A stretch of DNA of 64,000 bases from Platynereis dumerilii (GCA_026936325.1 JAPTHN010000153.1:372001-436000); one strand, 5' to 3'. Counted from the first letter of the stretch, positions 12,365-25,858 are shown. Translations and numbers: made by a program. Notes: a model not told the origin generated them from the letters alone.

Positions 12365-12860
12365 TGTGGAAACGTAGGCACAGAACAGCTAAAAGACGTC
12401 CTTCCAAAACATTTGTAAAAATGTCCAGAAGTAACTTTTTTGAAGATCTTTTCCAGTCTGTCATTAGGCAGTATTTGAAAACCTTTTTTGCAAACCAAAT
12501 ATTAGTGTATGCACAGAACGTCCAAAAAACGTCCCTTCAAAACTTTTCAACAATGTTTAGAATCAACCTATTTTGAAGATATTTTCCTGATGGTTTTATT
12601 GTGGTGTCTGAACGTTTTTTGAAAACCAAATGTTCATGTTGGCATAACACTTCAAAAAGATGTTTTTCCAGAAGTTTTCTACAATGTCTATTAATGACAT
12701 TTTTGAGGATCTTTTCTTGACTTTAAATTGTGGTGTTAGAAAATGTTTTTCTGTGAACCAAATACAGACTATATGGCAAAACGTTTTATAAATGTCTAAA
12801 AAACGTCTTTTAAAAAAATAACCAAAAAAAACCATACAAAAACGTTTTGGAAACGTCCTG
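12365..12860. repeat. ~131-bp tandem repeat, nearly four copies
   Basis: The anchor GA(A/G)GATCTTTTC recurs at about 12442, 12575 and 12705. The companion motif AACCAAAT and the pieces AAACGTCC / AACGTTTT recur at the same spacing. Copies are strongly diverged, which suggests an old satellite fragment. A poly-G tract (about 12889-12903) follows. No coding function is indicated. Confidence 0.7.
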
Positions 12861-13262
12861 TGTTTGTTGGGAATTGACTAAACTGGCCGGGGGGGGGGGG
12901 GGGCACTCAATATATTGAAGTGTATACCAATGCTCCATGGGTTTGACCCTCGTTTTTAGGCCCCAGATGAGTCTTGTTGACCCCAAAATGACCCCAAGTC
13001 GATCTTGCTGACCCCCTTTTTCACCAGTGAAAAAGAAAAAAATTGTGAAAAACAAGATGATTAGAGGTAAAAAAGTTCATCAAAAATCATGAATAATACT
13101 CGATTTTTTTTACCAGATACCATAAGGACCATTTCTGATTGACAAGTTCTTACTAAATTGCTATAAAGTTTGTTTCAGGTGATCTGAGTGATCTGGATCC
13201 AGTTCTGTGGATCTGTGATCTGGATCACTGATCTGTGGATCCGTCTCTAGAGCAGGGTCACA

Positions 13263-15696
13263 CACCGGGTGCTACATCACAATGTCGTTACCTATTGTTT
13301 TAGAAATAGGTCATGTTTACGTCAACACATTGTGCTGCACAACTTGACACAGTTTGCTGTTTTCTTGAAGAGTGAAGGTGAGTTTACTTATTTTAATGTC
13401 ATGCCTTTCATTGAAGACATTGTACAACATGACTAATGAGTAGTAATATAGCAATACAATACACCTGCAATGTGTTTTATCTTGAAAAAATTCTGAGTTT
13501 CGAGAAGATAGCATTATAAGTGGTGACCTCAATTCAACCTGACATGTGTATATGGTTAAATGCTTTAAAATATGATCTACAATCATAATTAAATAGCAAT
13601 GGTCACTCAGATGCCTTCTTGGTAACACAATAACAATGCTCCTAACATGTTACGTGCACAAATGTAAAAGTAATTTGTCCAGAGTTCAAAACAGTATCTG
13701 TAGCAACATTGTGAGAACTGCAGCAACATTGTGTCACAGTCTGAGCTGATTGACAGTAAATAAGATCTACCCACTTAAGCAAAATGATATGTATTATTCA
13801 TGTTTTTGTTTTGTAGTTATGCCATAAAATATTGCATCCTGTTGCAGATGTCCTCCCTGGCCAAAAAGATGCTTCCTGTAGGAGAGGGTGTGAAAGGGTA
13901 TTTAAGAGCGCCTGTTTGCTAATAAGAAATGATTTGCTTAATTGTCAGTTGCTGTTAACCTTTTACACAAGTTGTCAATACATTATTTTTACAATTTGTT
14001 TGTTATTTGTTCTTTTTCTTTACTATCAGTATTGTTAATGATACTCATTTTGTTGTTATTTAATGCCAGTATTTTGTTGTAATATTCAATTTCCTCTTTA
14101 CTAGCATTATTCTTCTCTTGGTTATCACGTTCAGGCTTAAGTGATTCGTATCCATGCAGCTGTGATGAAAAATGTTGATTTATTTGTAAGATCTTTTCCC
14201 ACCATTAGCAGAAAGAAAGTCGCATATAAGTGCTAGGTTGCTACTTTATTGTTGAAATTAACAGTCATTGTGAGATTTCATAAATTAAATGTTGATCATA
14301 TGATTAAATTTTTTACAGTAATCCTTGTTAATAAAAATATTGAGTTACAGAAAACATGGTTATTGACTATTTCATATCTTTGTCAGCTGACTTTCGGAAA
14401 TGGCATGCCTTGAGGTAGGGAGCATTTTTGACGAGTCGGCCTTGTAATTCCCTGAATCTCTAACCCCATGCTGTCCTTTAAATGCTGTGGATTATTGTAA
14501 CAGATCCAAGGTTTTCCTGGTCACAGTTTTACGTTTACTCAGACGGTCAAAAGAGTGATCCCTGAAAAACCATAAATCAATGATAATTATTTGAATTTTA
14601 TAAAAGCAGCATATTACGAATGAGACACAATATTTTGTAAATAATTAATATGGCATATCCAGGTAAAAAGGAGAGAAGGCACCACTGATGGCTTCCATTG
14701 AGACAAGAGTCACAACAGGCTCTTCTCCATGTATCTGTGATGCACCCTCTTGTGGTTGATAGACAGCTTTCTTGCTGTATGGCATTGCAAAAGTCCTGTT
14801 CAAAATGTGAAATTTATATGAGTGGTTGTAGCCTGGGAAATGCAAGTGATAACCAATATTTTATAAGTTATGGTGCGTACCTACACTTTACAGGTACTCA
14901 CCTGTGATGTCACTTGGTCCTTAGTGGTAAATTTACTAATTTGGACATAAAATATACTGGCTTCAGTCTCTTCACCATCACTGTATGCTAGGGTGTGAAC
15001 ATATTTAGAGGTTAGCCCCAATGAATTTCAGACTTTCACTTTCTTTGGGAAACCCTGCTGTATGCTTCAGTTGAAGTTTCATCAGACAGTTGAACCTCCA
15101 TCATGCAGGGCTCAATGCGCCGAGCCTTCTTAATCAAGTGGCCATTCTAAACTCGCGAAAAGGAGGATCCAACTTTCCACTTTGGCATTTTTTACCTAAA
15201 AAATTTTTAAATAAAAAACTGAGTATGAGGTATCACACAATGTGTTGACATGTAGCACAATGTTGCTACAAAAACTTGTTACGCATGTTGAGAGCTTATT
15301 TCATTATCAAATATTCTTTTATGTGTCAAGATGTCTTTATATTAGTCTATAGTCTGTAAATAATAAATAGTTTGCATTGAAATTTACTTCAAGGAGATTT
15401 AACAGCATTTAAAAGGATCCTCATAGAAAATCTCGAGGCCTTTCTCAACTTATAGAGCTATCTCCTCCAAAGATGTTAGTCCAATAATTATAAATGAAGT
15501 ATAATTCATGACTTGAGACTTTGTTTTAGTCATTGTCAACCTTTTTGTACAAATACATTTGATTAAATTGTCATAAAACAAGATTTTCTTACCTGTACTA
15601 CCATTTCTGGGTCAAATCCATAGTCACAATGTGTTGACGTAAACATGACCTATTTGTAAAACAATAGGTAACAACATTGTGATGTAGCACCCGGTG
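13263..15696. mobile_element. TIR DNA transposon, 2.4 kb, ~75-bp TIRs, CACA duplication
   Basis: The left end CACCGGGTGCTACATCACAA and the right end in reverse complement match over about 75 bp with few differences. The 4-bp repeat CACA flanks it (13259-13262 and 15697-15700). The motif CAACATTGTG recurs internally (about 13705, 13729, 15255 reversed). No transposase frame is evident. A fragment of another TIR family (15003-15060) sits inside. Confidence 0.82.
15003..15060 (+). repeat. Solo end fragment of the 30085-37958 TIR family
   Basis: Reads TTAGAGGTTAGCCCC...CTTTGGGA, matching the last ~50 bases of the element ending at 37958 with a few differences. Only one end is present, so this is a relic or internal capture in the surrounding 2.4-kb transposon. 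Confidence 0.7.
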
Positions 15697-18600
15697 CACA
15701 TGTGGGAAGCCAACTCGAAAACGGGAATCAACTTAGTTCGCGCCCAAAACTCAGAGGGCAGCACCTGGTTTTTTATTTTTTGTTAGATGTGAAAAAGATC
15801 AAAAGTACACACACTAAATAGGATTGTTTTCTTGTGTAAACAAATAATATTGAAAGGCTTAAAGATTATCTTTGCTGGTTCAGGTTGTCAATATGCGAAA
15901 AAGATTGTGGCGACACGAAATATGTAACGGCTGGTTAGGAGAGCAATGACGTCATAAAGGTTTACCAGCCTGCAGCAGCCCTGGTGGCGCGAAAAAAGAT
16001 CTGCTGGCAGGCCTATGCCTCAGTTAATAACTCAATATGTTTAATACATGTACAATTTCTTGGCCTGGCTTCATTGGTATCATGCTAGTAGCCTAGTACT
16101 GTGTCATTTATATAGACATAGATACAAATATTTATTGGTTTATTTTTACAAAAACATCTGTTGGTTAGCAGACCAGCCAGGCTGCAATTCCAGTGCCCTC
16201 AGCCAATGCTCTGGTATTCTCTGATGTGGTTGATCATTTCTAGCGTTCTTTCTACATATAAATAGATTAGGTAGCCTACACACACATGTATGCAGATACA
16301 TCGGCTCCACAATGACACAGATATATCAGGTCTGTACAGATAGGCCTAGACTTAAATAATGAGGGTAGGCCCCACCTACAGGGTGTAGACCTACAGAACA
16401 AGAAAATATTTAAAAAATATATATATATAATATATAAGCTGGCTGTAGTAATTACAGATTCCAAAAATTAAAACAAGAGTTTTTGTCATAAAAATGCTAT
16501 TAGAAAATTACCTTTGTCATGATAAGAACTCCGTGATGGTGTGATCTGTAGGACTAATATAATTTATAGTACACAGGGGGGATAATCACAACACGTTCTA
16601 ATTGAGGGTACGCGCTCTTATTGAGTTAATGAAAGCATTCTTATTGAGTGGCTCTCAGAAATCTAGCTATTTTTCCAAAGTATGACCATTTCTGTCATAA
16701 ATAGACATTTAAAAAAAATCAAAATAGAGAAATTAGGCCTACCAACTGGAAATGGCGCATGCAAACCCAAAGTACTGAAAAATGGAGTTTTTATGCATGC
16801 CCAGGATATAAGAAACACACACACACTCATTTCAATCAATACTCTCTAAAAATCTGAATAAAACAGCTTTTTTGAAGATTTTGACAAAAAAGGTCCTGTG
16901 GGGACAGGGCAGCATTGACACTTAAATTTTATTAATTTGATCATCTTTAATTGTGGTTGAGTCAAATATCCTCTTTTCTCATTCCATCAAGCAAGTAAAT
17001 GGTAAACTTTCCTGACTTAAAAAATATTCTGGAAAGACCAGCAATGATCATGGGTCCTTGAAATTTCGACAGTCGTTACAACGATTTAATTTGACACAAA
17101 AGTATTGCACTTAGAGATTTGAAAATTGTCATGAATATACCTGATGGCAACTACTAGGTGTGTGAAAACTTTCGTGTTGATACTTTAAGAAGAAGTGCAA
17201 TTTTGAGCCGTTTTGCAATGTTGCGTTTTTAATGATGCTCAGTGTATGATACCTGGGTGCTTCAGAATGCAATATGGAATGTGCAGGAATTCTGAATGGG
17301 GGGCGGGGGATGCATCATAAATCAGCAACTGTTTGACGATCAAAAATTAATTTTTACATTTTTATAATAAGCAAGAACGGTATGTCCTTGATAGTTGCAC
17401 ACTTTTAGCCTTGAAATGAAGGAAATTCTCAAAAATTGTCAAAAATCTGCATTTTGACGTCATAACTGTTTTTTCGCATGTTGAAATGAATCTCTTCATA
17501 AATCATTAACTATTGGCTCACAAAATTAATTTTTACATTTTTAGAATCTGCAAGTACTGGTTCTTGGTAATGGATCTGGTTTTAAATTTTTTCTCAAAAC
17601 TTTATAGCAGACTTATATCCTCTGAACACAAAAGTGTCTCCAAAAAGTGTCAAAAATGTCATTTTTTGCTAATTAAATGCTTAATCTAGAAAAAACCAAT
17701 ACATGTTGGAGCATAAAATGATCACCTCATGACACCTTTTTAAAATACGCATCTTTGACATCAAAAGTGTCTTTCTAACTTTAATAATTTCAGAGCATGG
17801 ACATTTTTACAAATGTTAAAATATGCTAAATCGAATTTCACTCACTGAAAGAAGCAATAGTTTTTGTATTGGCCACAATTTTGATTTAGTCTAAGTGGTG
17901 TGAAATTTTGTTTCCTTCATTAGTCTTTTTAAATTTTGTAAATCGGACTCATATTAAGGTCTGTAGGTCCAATTTTGTCAAGAAAGTCATGCATCCACAG
18001 AGTAAATTAGTTCGCGCCCACTTCCCAGGTGGCGTCATGATTTGATGATTCCCATGGAGTCCTATGGTGGCGTCACATCTTGGGTACATAATCTTTGGCA
18101 GGGTTCAGTTCAGATGGATCCAGATCCTTCAGATCAGCTGAAACAAACAGGCCCAGGACAGTGGCGGTGGCCGGGTGAGCCACACATGGGATTGATGGGA
18201 ATCAAGGGTTTGCTGCTGCACAGTCTCTTTTTTTTTTGGCGGGAAAACGGCAGGGCGCCGTGACGTCATACCATGCTAGACCAATCATAAGAGAGCTTGC
18301 AGTGCAGAGGGAAGTGTGCAGCTTGCTTGGATTTCTTGCAAATACAGCCGAATTATGGAGTTTAAATGCACTTAAGCTGTCATTTTGTCAGACACCTCAT
18401 TAAATAAACATGTATGGCACGAACTGAAGCCATGTTACTGCAAGTGACCATGGTTTATGGCCGAAAAACGTCTGTCAAAGGAAGCATGTTGACATGTCCA
18501 TGCTTTGAGGATTTAACAAGGATGTTATTCATGTTGACCTCTCTGATATCGACCTCTCTGATTGGTCAATAATTTTGGCGCCAATTCCTGACATGCCCAT

Positions 18601-20251
18601 ATACGGCAGCCTTGATCCAGACCACGTCGATAGAAAAATAAAATTTCCGACCAAATAATGATGTATTAACAGAGCTATCTGAAGCTATACTCTTGGTTGT
18701 ACTCTTAAAAAGGGCGACCTTTCTTGTGGGAATGCCCCGGGAATGCCAGATATCATACATTTGATAAATTTGCTGAAAAACCTCTTGAGACCTTTGAATA
18801 TTCATGACAATTCACTTAATATTCATGAGATTCCAACTATAAGATAAGTTGGCCTAGCGGGAGCTAGTCCAACTAAAAATGTTACAAGAACAGTCAAAAA
18901 CATGACGTTGAATTTAAATTCTGTTACAGGACAAAATGGAAAGCATTCCATCAGAGGAACAGTCCTCCTGCTGGACAGATATATATCTCGGCTCTCAGAG
19001 AAAAAAAATTTATAACTGAATGCTAAAAATCTTCCCTTTTCGTATGTTTATTATCCGAGCCGGTATCCGACAGTTGGTGTTGCCGGATTATCCGATATCC
19101 GACTATTTTCATTATCCGTGTATCACTATGGTGTACTGCATTTATAAAATACAGACCATATACTGCCAAGAGGATGTATTTCAAAAATGACGCAGTAAGG
19201 CTGTGGAACCAGCTCCCGTAAGAAGCAGTCACATCATCACGCATGCACCTTGTGCCCAGTACGTGATAGCCTACAGGCTCCTGTACTTCACAGGAAGAAG
19301 AAGAAACTTAATATGCTCATTCTTGAAAGAAGTTTAGACCACACATTATTGATTCTGAGCTTCGCGGACCCTCCGACACAATAGATTTTTAAACCTTTTT
19401 TTTTGTCCTACCGACCGACCCTAGTACAAAGGGACTTGAGAGGATCCGAGAAGCTAAAGATCAATTACAAAATAGACACACACCTCCTCAATCCTACACA
19501 GACCTTCCCTGAGCAGACCGGTGGCCCTTCTGAGCAGAGTCTGTGGCCCTGCATTTTAGCAGATATGCCTGCACAGGGTGAATTATGTGTGGCCTTATCT
19601 TCCTTCAGAGCATTCAAAGAGATGCCTTAAGTTTTCAGATTTTCCAAACAAATTTGTTTTGTCTCCATAAACCGAATTAGTGCTCTAGACATTTTGATCA
19701 CTGCTCATCAGTTCCGCTTGAATGATTTAATCCATAGAAAATATTAACTCTGGACAAATATACAAATTCTGATTTCAGTTTTACAGGTATAATCCTCATA
19801 TTCCAGAAATAAACTGTCGACCAAGGTTGGCAAAAAGGCAACCATTAACTGTTTCAGGTACGGCATCTACCTTGAACTGCCATAAACTGCCTTAACAGTA
19901 AAAACTGCCTTTTAGGCCCTACTCCAAAATTCCAGGCTTTTCCAGGCCGAATTTCCAAAATTCCAGGCCAATTTGTTGATGAACTGACCAATTAACAACC
20001 TGATGCCTTTTTTCTGAACACGACATTCGTCCTTTGGTCCCATTATCGCTAAAAATTTAGCAGTGGACTACATTTCCATACACTCCTAATAAACTAAATT
20101 CCAGGCTTTTTTTTGTCCAAAATGCTGTTTTTTCCCAGGCTTTTCTTCAATTGAGCAAGCAAATTCCAGTCTTTTCCAGGATTGGCAGACACCCCGTTTT
20201 GGCTCAGTCAGTGTGGCACATGTGGGCCTGTGTGAAGCAGGACAGATCTTT
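15697..20251. other. Intergenic, no gene seen
   Basis: No convincing exon or conserved protein. A direct repeat TTAGTTCGCGCCCA occurs at about 15733 and 18007, probably shared ends of an unresolved repeat. 19900-20200 contains repeated 'TTCCAGGCTTTTCC' pieces and a terminus-like CCAGGATTGGCAGACACCC, resembling one end of a widespread TIR repeat whose other end I could not place. Isolated open frames (for example 18042-18263) are treated as chance. Confidence 0.5.
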
Positions 20252-20372
20252 CAGTGGCATCCCTACGGGGGGCAGGTGCCCCCCCCCATAATTATGAACT
20301 TTCCAACTCTGGCTAAAATATAGTTAGTAAAGAGGGTGTCCCCCCCCCCAGGACCGCCTAGTTACGCCACTG
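20252..20372. mobile_element. Short hAT-like MITE (CAGTGGCRT ends)
   Basis: It begins CAGTGGCATCCCTACGG and ends CCTAGTTACGCCACTG. The outer nine bases form an inverted repeat with one mismatch, and C-runs lie inside each end. CAGTGGCGTA-type ends are typical of hAT MITEs. The flanking 8-mers are similar but not identical, so target duplication is not proven. Confidence 0.55.
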
Positions 20373-21599
20373 CTACCTTTGTGAGCCACCTTGAACTGCA
20401 ATGACTTCAAGACATATCCGTATGCCAAGTGCAGCCCTGTAAGCCCAGTTCTGGGTGCTGGTTGACCGAGATGAGAGAGGTAGACCTCATGGTGCTGATG
20501 TGTCCACTGAAAAATTTGGGTTCCCCAAACTGGTGCTCTGATGTTAAAGCCGACACAGAGCAGCTTAATCACTCTGCACCTAGCAGCCTCACAACGGAGA
20601 AATTGCTGCAGGGCGACACGTTACCTGCTGAACTTTGGTCCCTCCAGACACAGGCCTAAGCCGGATAGTCTAGTCACTGCTGCACCACTAAGTTTGGTAA
20701 CATAGGTTACTTCTCAGAATAACCTAAAAATATATTTTTTTTCAACAATTTTCCAAGGCCCTCATTGTGCAACTAGCAAGATTATAGGAACGCAGACCTA
20801 TTGCAAAGTCCAGAATCGGTAACTACTGGGCAATTTTAGAGCAAGAGTAAGGGAATGTGACCATATGCTTTCTATCAATTAGACAACTACGGTCTCCCGA
20901 AAAACACTTAAGTTCTCCCAATTATGCTTATGAAACCCATTTTCAACATACAGGAAGTGATCAGTTGATAACAATTTCTGTATTTACAAGAGACCAACAT
21001 CTGCTCTATGGCTGGAAGTTGCCATATGACATAGAAAAACAATGTGGAGTTAATAGTGGTGGATCAGTGCAAGTCTCACCAGTCATTAAGATTGAGAAAT
21101 CGCAAACCATATAGCAGTGCCCTAACCACGGAGCATCCTGACATACGAAGCCAACTTACAATATCTGGTGCTTCTTCTTGATCTGAACCGAAGGGAAGAA
21201 ATTAGAGAGAAGAGGGTTTGCAACCGAAATGGGCCAAATATTCAAGGACAAATGACCATTATGGAATAGTCCAAAACATGAAGTTGCACCTTAGAATCCT
21301 GTACATGCCACCCTATAAAACATCGAGAGATCAATCACCGTGGTATGAAAAATTTAATGACATTTTTAATCATCCTGTAGGAGTCATAATTGAAGAAATC
21401 ACAAAGTGATAATGACCACTGACCATAGGCCAAATCTGAATAATTTTCCTTGCCAGATGTAAAAAATAAATGCATTAAAATAAATTGCTAAGCAATTCAA
21501 GTACAACAGATGAAATGTCAAAAGAAATCTGGAATGAGTTGAGGGATTACAGACAAGAAGGAAGGTGATGCGATACGATGATGAATTGTCAATTCCTTT
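20373..21599. other. Intergenic / 3' flank of the cyclophilin gene
   Basis: No gene was recognised. The part nearest 21599 is the expected 3' UTR of the minus-strand cyclophilin gene. I see no strong AATAAA on the minus strand; the ATTAAA variant occurs in reverse around 21350-21370 and could serve. Confidence 0.45.
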
Positions 21600-22679
21600 T
21601 TAACATTCCCCACTACGTGCAATGCTGACTTTCTTGGAAGTCTTGCCACTGTCTGATCCAACAGCCTCCATCTTCTTGATGACATCCATGCCTTCGGTAA
21701 TTTGGCCGAATACAACGTGCTTGCCATCCAGCCAGGTGGTCTTTGCAGTGCAGATGAAGAACTGCGATCCGTTGGTGTTAGGTCCTGCGTTAGCCATGGA
21801 CAGGATTCCTGCTCCGGTGTGCTTCAGTGTGAAGTTCTCGTCCTCAAACTTATTTCCGTAGATGCTCTTGCCACCAGTGCCGTTGCCAGCAGTGAAGTCG
21901 CCTCCCTGGCACATGAAGCCTGGGATGATCCTGTGGAAGGAGGAGCCAGCGAAGCCAAAGCCCTTCTCTCCAGTGCACAGAGCTCGGAAGTTCTCCACGG
22001 TCTTGGGCACAACGTCATCACGCAACTGCAAAGTAAAAGAAAAAAAGATTAAAACACAAGTCCAGTATCGCAAAATGGCGTCTATAGTCATTTATCATAA
22101 CTTATAACAATTGCCCCCCTTACACTAAGTGCTGCCACTGGCACAGATTATAGTGCCATTGAAGAATCAATGCAAATTTGCAAGCAGCAACTTCCTGCAT
22201 AGTACTAGTCACGGTAGTGCAAATAATTGCTTATCAAACTACGTATCAGGTTCCAAAAGGGCGGGTAACAGCAATGGAAGCTTCCAGAAGGAATCAGTCG
22301 CTCCACGCCTCATGGCATCACGCGCCATGATTGACACCTGCAGAACCACGTGCTAAGCCGGCAAAATCAATGCGGAGAACACAACACATGAAGATAAGTG
22401 GCGAGGGAGCCACTTCGCAGTCAGGACATCGCCTTTTTTTCCTTGTATGCTAGTTGGTATGGTATTTAACAATTAATAATTTCTTTGCAATGAAAACGGC
22501 AAGCCAAATTAGCATTTAAAGGACACTAGCGCCGCCATGTTGTATAAAATTCCTGCTTGTCATGAAACCGGTAGCAAAATTTAAAGAGGAAAATACAGCG
22601 AAAGTATGAAACTCACCTGCATGACGACACGTCCAGCATCTTGCCCACCAATGGTGATATCGAAGAAAACTTGCTTCAT
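21600..22679 (-). CDS. PPIA: Cyclophilin A-type peptidyl-prolyl cis-trans isomerase, two coding exons
   Basis: Exon 1 codes 22679-22617 (21 residues, starting [17 protein letters not shown]). Exon 2 codes 22025-21600 (141 residues plus stop). The intron runs GTGAGT...TTTGCAG in phase 0. The 162-residue product is almost exactly one cyclophilin domain, with the hallmark segments [40 protein letters not shown] and [10 protein letters not shown]. Residues equivalent to the human catalytic R55, F60, Q63, F113, W121 and H126 are present (here R53, F58, Q61, F111, W119, H124). Cyclophilins isomerise Xaa-Pro peptide bonds and bind cyclosporin. With no leader or extra domain this one should be cytosolic. 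Similarity to cyclophilins F and E means strict PPIA orthology is not proven. Function confidence is very high. Confidence 0.97.
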
Positions 22680-23946
22680 TTTCTTGGAAGTTGAACAAAG
22701 GGCTGCGTAGAGACGAATGATTGCTTGTGCCGACCGGCTTCTTCCTTGCAACAAGACAGCAGAGCGCCAAATGGAAAGAGACGAGGGACGCTTGGCGGGA
22801 AGTAGGCGTCCGTATTAATCCGCCATAATTTACAACTCGTCCATGAAGCTTAACCAAATTTTTAAAATATTCTCGTTCATTCCACGACATTTCAATTATT
22901 GTTGCAAATCACTAGTATACTTTTTTTACCTTTTTAAAGGAAAATGGCCTAGTCTTTAAGGAACTCTTTTGCGCCGCCCATTGATACAGAAAATAACGTC
23001 ATTTTCCCAAGTGTCGCCATCTCATGGATAACATTAACTAAACTGCAGATGACGCCACCAGGCTGGAGACTGCTGCCACCCTTTGATTAAACGTTTCAGT
23101 ATTTACGTCACAGTCGACCTAATTATTGGCTTGACGTATGTATTGACTCTTAAGCTACATGTATGTGGAAGTAGCAATTGAAATATGTGATAATTGTCGA
23201 CACGCTGACTTCTTTTGATTCCTCTTGGTTTTCACAAAGGACCTATGGGTACATTGATAGCGGTTGGATGTGAACGATAATAAGGATTTTGGCCTTTCCT
23301 GATAGCCAGCTCCCACCATAACAAACTCTGGAGCAACCAACTGAGGCTTCACTCTAATGGAGCTTGCTAAGACAGTATTGGGTCTTAGTGGACCAGAAGG
23401 CTACAGCTCCAAGAGATTGAAAGGTACAAGAAGAATCAAAGAGTAAATTGGTGCTAACCAATGGTGTAAACTGCTAATTCACTTAACATATGGTGACAAT
23501 TTATGCATGTAATGCCTACTAGTCTACTGGTGCTGTTTGTGTTCTGACTTTTCGAAATTTGTAGTTTTGTAGTAGTCCGACTGAGCCTGCCCCGCTCAGC
23601 AAGAAGTCAGTTCGCACGGACTAGTTTTGTAGATGATACTATTGCTTATCATTAATGACATGATGTTTTAGTCATTTGTAACCGGATGGGGGATTTTATT
23701 TCTTTAACTTCACACAGTCATTAACCCCAGGGGTCGGGTGGGGCATTCCAGCATTTTCTGCACAAATTTTCTCCCAGAGGATGGGAATCTCCAGACTATT
23801 CCACCTCCAAACATTAGAATTATCAGACTATCCCCACACTCTATGGGTAGGGGAAGCTGGGTTGGTGGGGGTAAACTGGTAATTGAATTCCCGAGGAGTG
23901 AAGTCTTCCTCAAGCTGGAAGTTTCCAGGTAGGGCCTAAGATTATA

Positions 23947-24391
23947 GGACGTTTCACCGCTAGGACGTTTCACCGCCGACAGTAGTGGGACGTTTTACCG
24001 CTGGTTTATAACAAAGTTAGCCAAGTAATAATTGCGTTGTATCTAGTTGTATGAGCTTGATAAGCCATGATTAAACAAAAACATGCAAAACATTGTCTGT
24101 GTTGCTACTCTATCTACTTGGATCTATGATTATCTAAGTTTTTTGTTACTTTGTAGCAAATAGACTAACATTTTGTTGTTTCATTTCACATGTTAGAATG
24201 TAGCTAAATCATGTATGCAAAGAAACAAGAAAACGTAACTAAATGAACAATGTGATTACTAGAAGGATAACAATATTCACTAAAACAATCAGTGATACTT
24301 TTCAAGTACTTTAATAACCAAATAGTGAAATTAACTGGCGGTGAAACGTCTCGCACTGCCGACGGTGAAACTTCCCAGCAGTGAAACGTCC
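23947..24391. mobile_element. Small inverted-repeat element (GGACGTTTCACCGC ends)
   Basis: The left end repeats GGACGTTTCACCGC three times (23947, 23963 and about 23991, the last with differences). The right end holds the same motif three times in reverse (about 24340-24391). The two ends align over about 70 bp with moderate divergence. Exact boundaries are uncertain because TA occurs on both sides at slightly different offsets. Non-coding MITE-like element. Confidence 0.7.
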
Positions 24392-25486
24392 TGCTACCCG
24401 GCCTAATACCGGGAAATGCGCAACAGTTCCCCCACAATCCACGGGGGTGTGGGGGTTAGGGTTATTATTCTGAAGCAAAAATTGAGGTTTAAGACAATTA
24501 AATTAAGACACAATTAAGTTCTGGGGGTTACGTTTCCTTCTTTCGTCCATTGTTACTCACAGAGCTCCGTTTTGTAAAACACTTGGCAGGGGCGTTAGTT
24601 TCATTCTAAAGGTGTGCAGTCAAAATGGCAATAAGCCAGAATGGCTGCTGTGGTTTTGACAATGTCAGAACGGCGATGATTAGGTATCCAAAACGGCCAT
24701 AGGTCTGTACCAGAATGGCTATACCTTAACACCAAAACGGCAATCACTTTTTGTTGAACATATCAGTCTTATCGTCTTGTCAAGTCCATCATGAAACCAT
24801 GTGAAAGTAAAAGGTCAACTAACAAAAAGGCGCACTTGTATTGAAGATATTGAGGACGTAGTAATTAGATTGGCGCAACAAAATGTAGCAGTTTACAGCA
24901 TGATTTCGGATTTCCTGACACAAGATCAACACAACAAAATATAGCACCTGTAATCCTGCATTGCAATAGACCTATTTCACTGAATGGCCTGAACATTGAT
25001 CCCAAATAACTTTATTGTAATTCTGCGATTCTCCATTTGTTTTTCATACATAGGATCATTCTGCAAACAGAGATTCCACTCCCCCCCTCCCCCTGGTCAA
25101 GCAGACACATGCACACCCTGGTGAGCAAGTTGACACGGGATATGTGTACACTCCAAATTCAAAACCACAACTTTCAAAATTTTAACTAAAAGGATGACCA
25201 AGTTATAAAGTCTTAAAGTTACATTAAAATGCACTAAAATTACTCCAGCTTGGGGACACCTTGGCTGGACCAATCAGAGGTAAGGGCAGGAAATCTCTTA
25301 GCCAATGGGATTTAAGTATTCACCTATTGCATGTGGCAATTGGTAAATACTTAAAACTTCTGTGTCTACGACTTGGTAAGCAGAAACAATAAGTATTGTG
25401 TGTACGACCTGGTCATATTAAACTGACCAAAAAGACTGTGTCTACTACTCTGTGACCCCTGCCAATTAATTTTGTGTCTACCAGTT

Positions 25487-25858
25487 GGTAGTTATTATTA
25501 TTTATTATTTGAACATTTTTATACCGCTACATATAATCTTCCAGATCAATCTAGTGCGGTTTACAATGAAATGTACAATCTGTGATGACTGGCAGTCTTC
25601 AGCACTCCTGGTGACAGCTTTCCTTGTTGTGGTATTCACTTCCATGCTTGTCCAGTCATCCAGTCCAGGGGAGTCTGGCTGGAGTGTTGCTGCTCACACC
25701 TGACAGGAGGGTGAACTCCTGCCAACACAAGTGGCCACCCTCCCCGGCCACAGCCACAACCAACTTGCTCCAATTGAGTTCCAGGAGCTGGGTTCGAACC
25801 CCGTGTCCGCAGGTGCCATTGGATTCACAGTCAAGCGCTTTAACCATTAGGCTATGGG
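25487..25858 (-). mobile_element. tRNA-derived SINE
   Basis: On the minus strand the 5' end (from 25858) has a tRNA-like head: an A-box-like TAGCCTAATGG, an anticodon-loop-like CTGTGAA (anticodon GTG, histidine-like) and a B box GGTTCGAACCC. A ~290-bp non-tRNA body and an A/T-rich tail ending in ATAATAATAA follow. A 13-bp direct repeat GTGTCTACCAGTT flanks the unit (25474-25486 and 25859-25871), the hallmark of LINE-assisted insertion. It is not a functional tRNA gene because the acceptor stem does not pair. Confidence 0.85.

Noticed and set aside
21622-22052. Plus-strand open frames opposite the cyclophilin gene
   Set aside because: Antisense reading of a conserved exon; no independent support.
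22516-22890. 124-residue minus-strand open frame over cyclophilin exon 1
   Set aside because: Different frame from the clear cyclophilin exon and no homology; it overlaps its 5' UTR.
25780-25858. Functional tRNA gene (minus strand)
   Set aside because: A and B boxes and an anticodon loop are visible, but the acceptor stem does not close and it is fused to a SINE body with target duplications.
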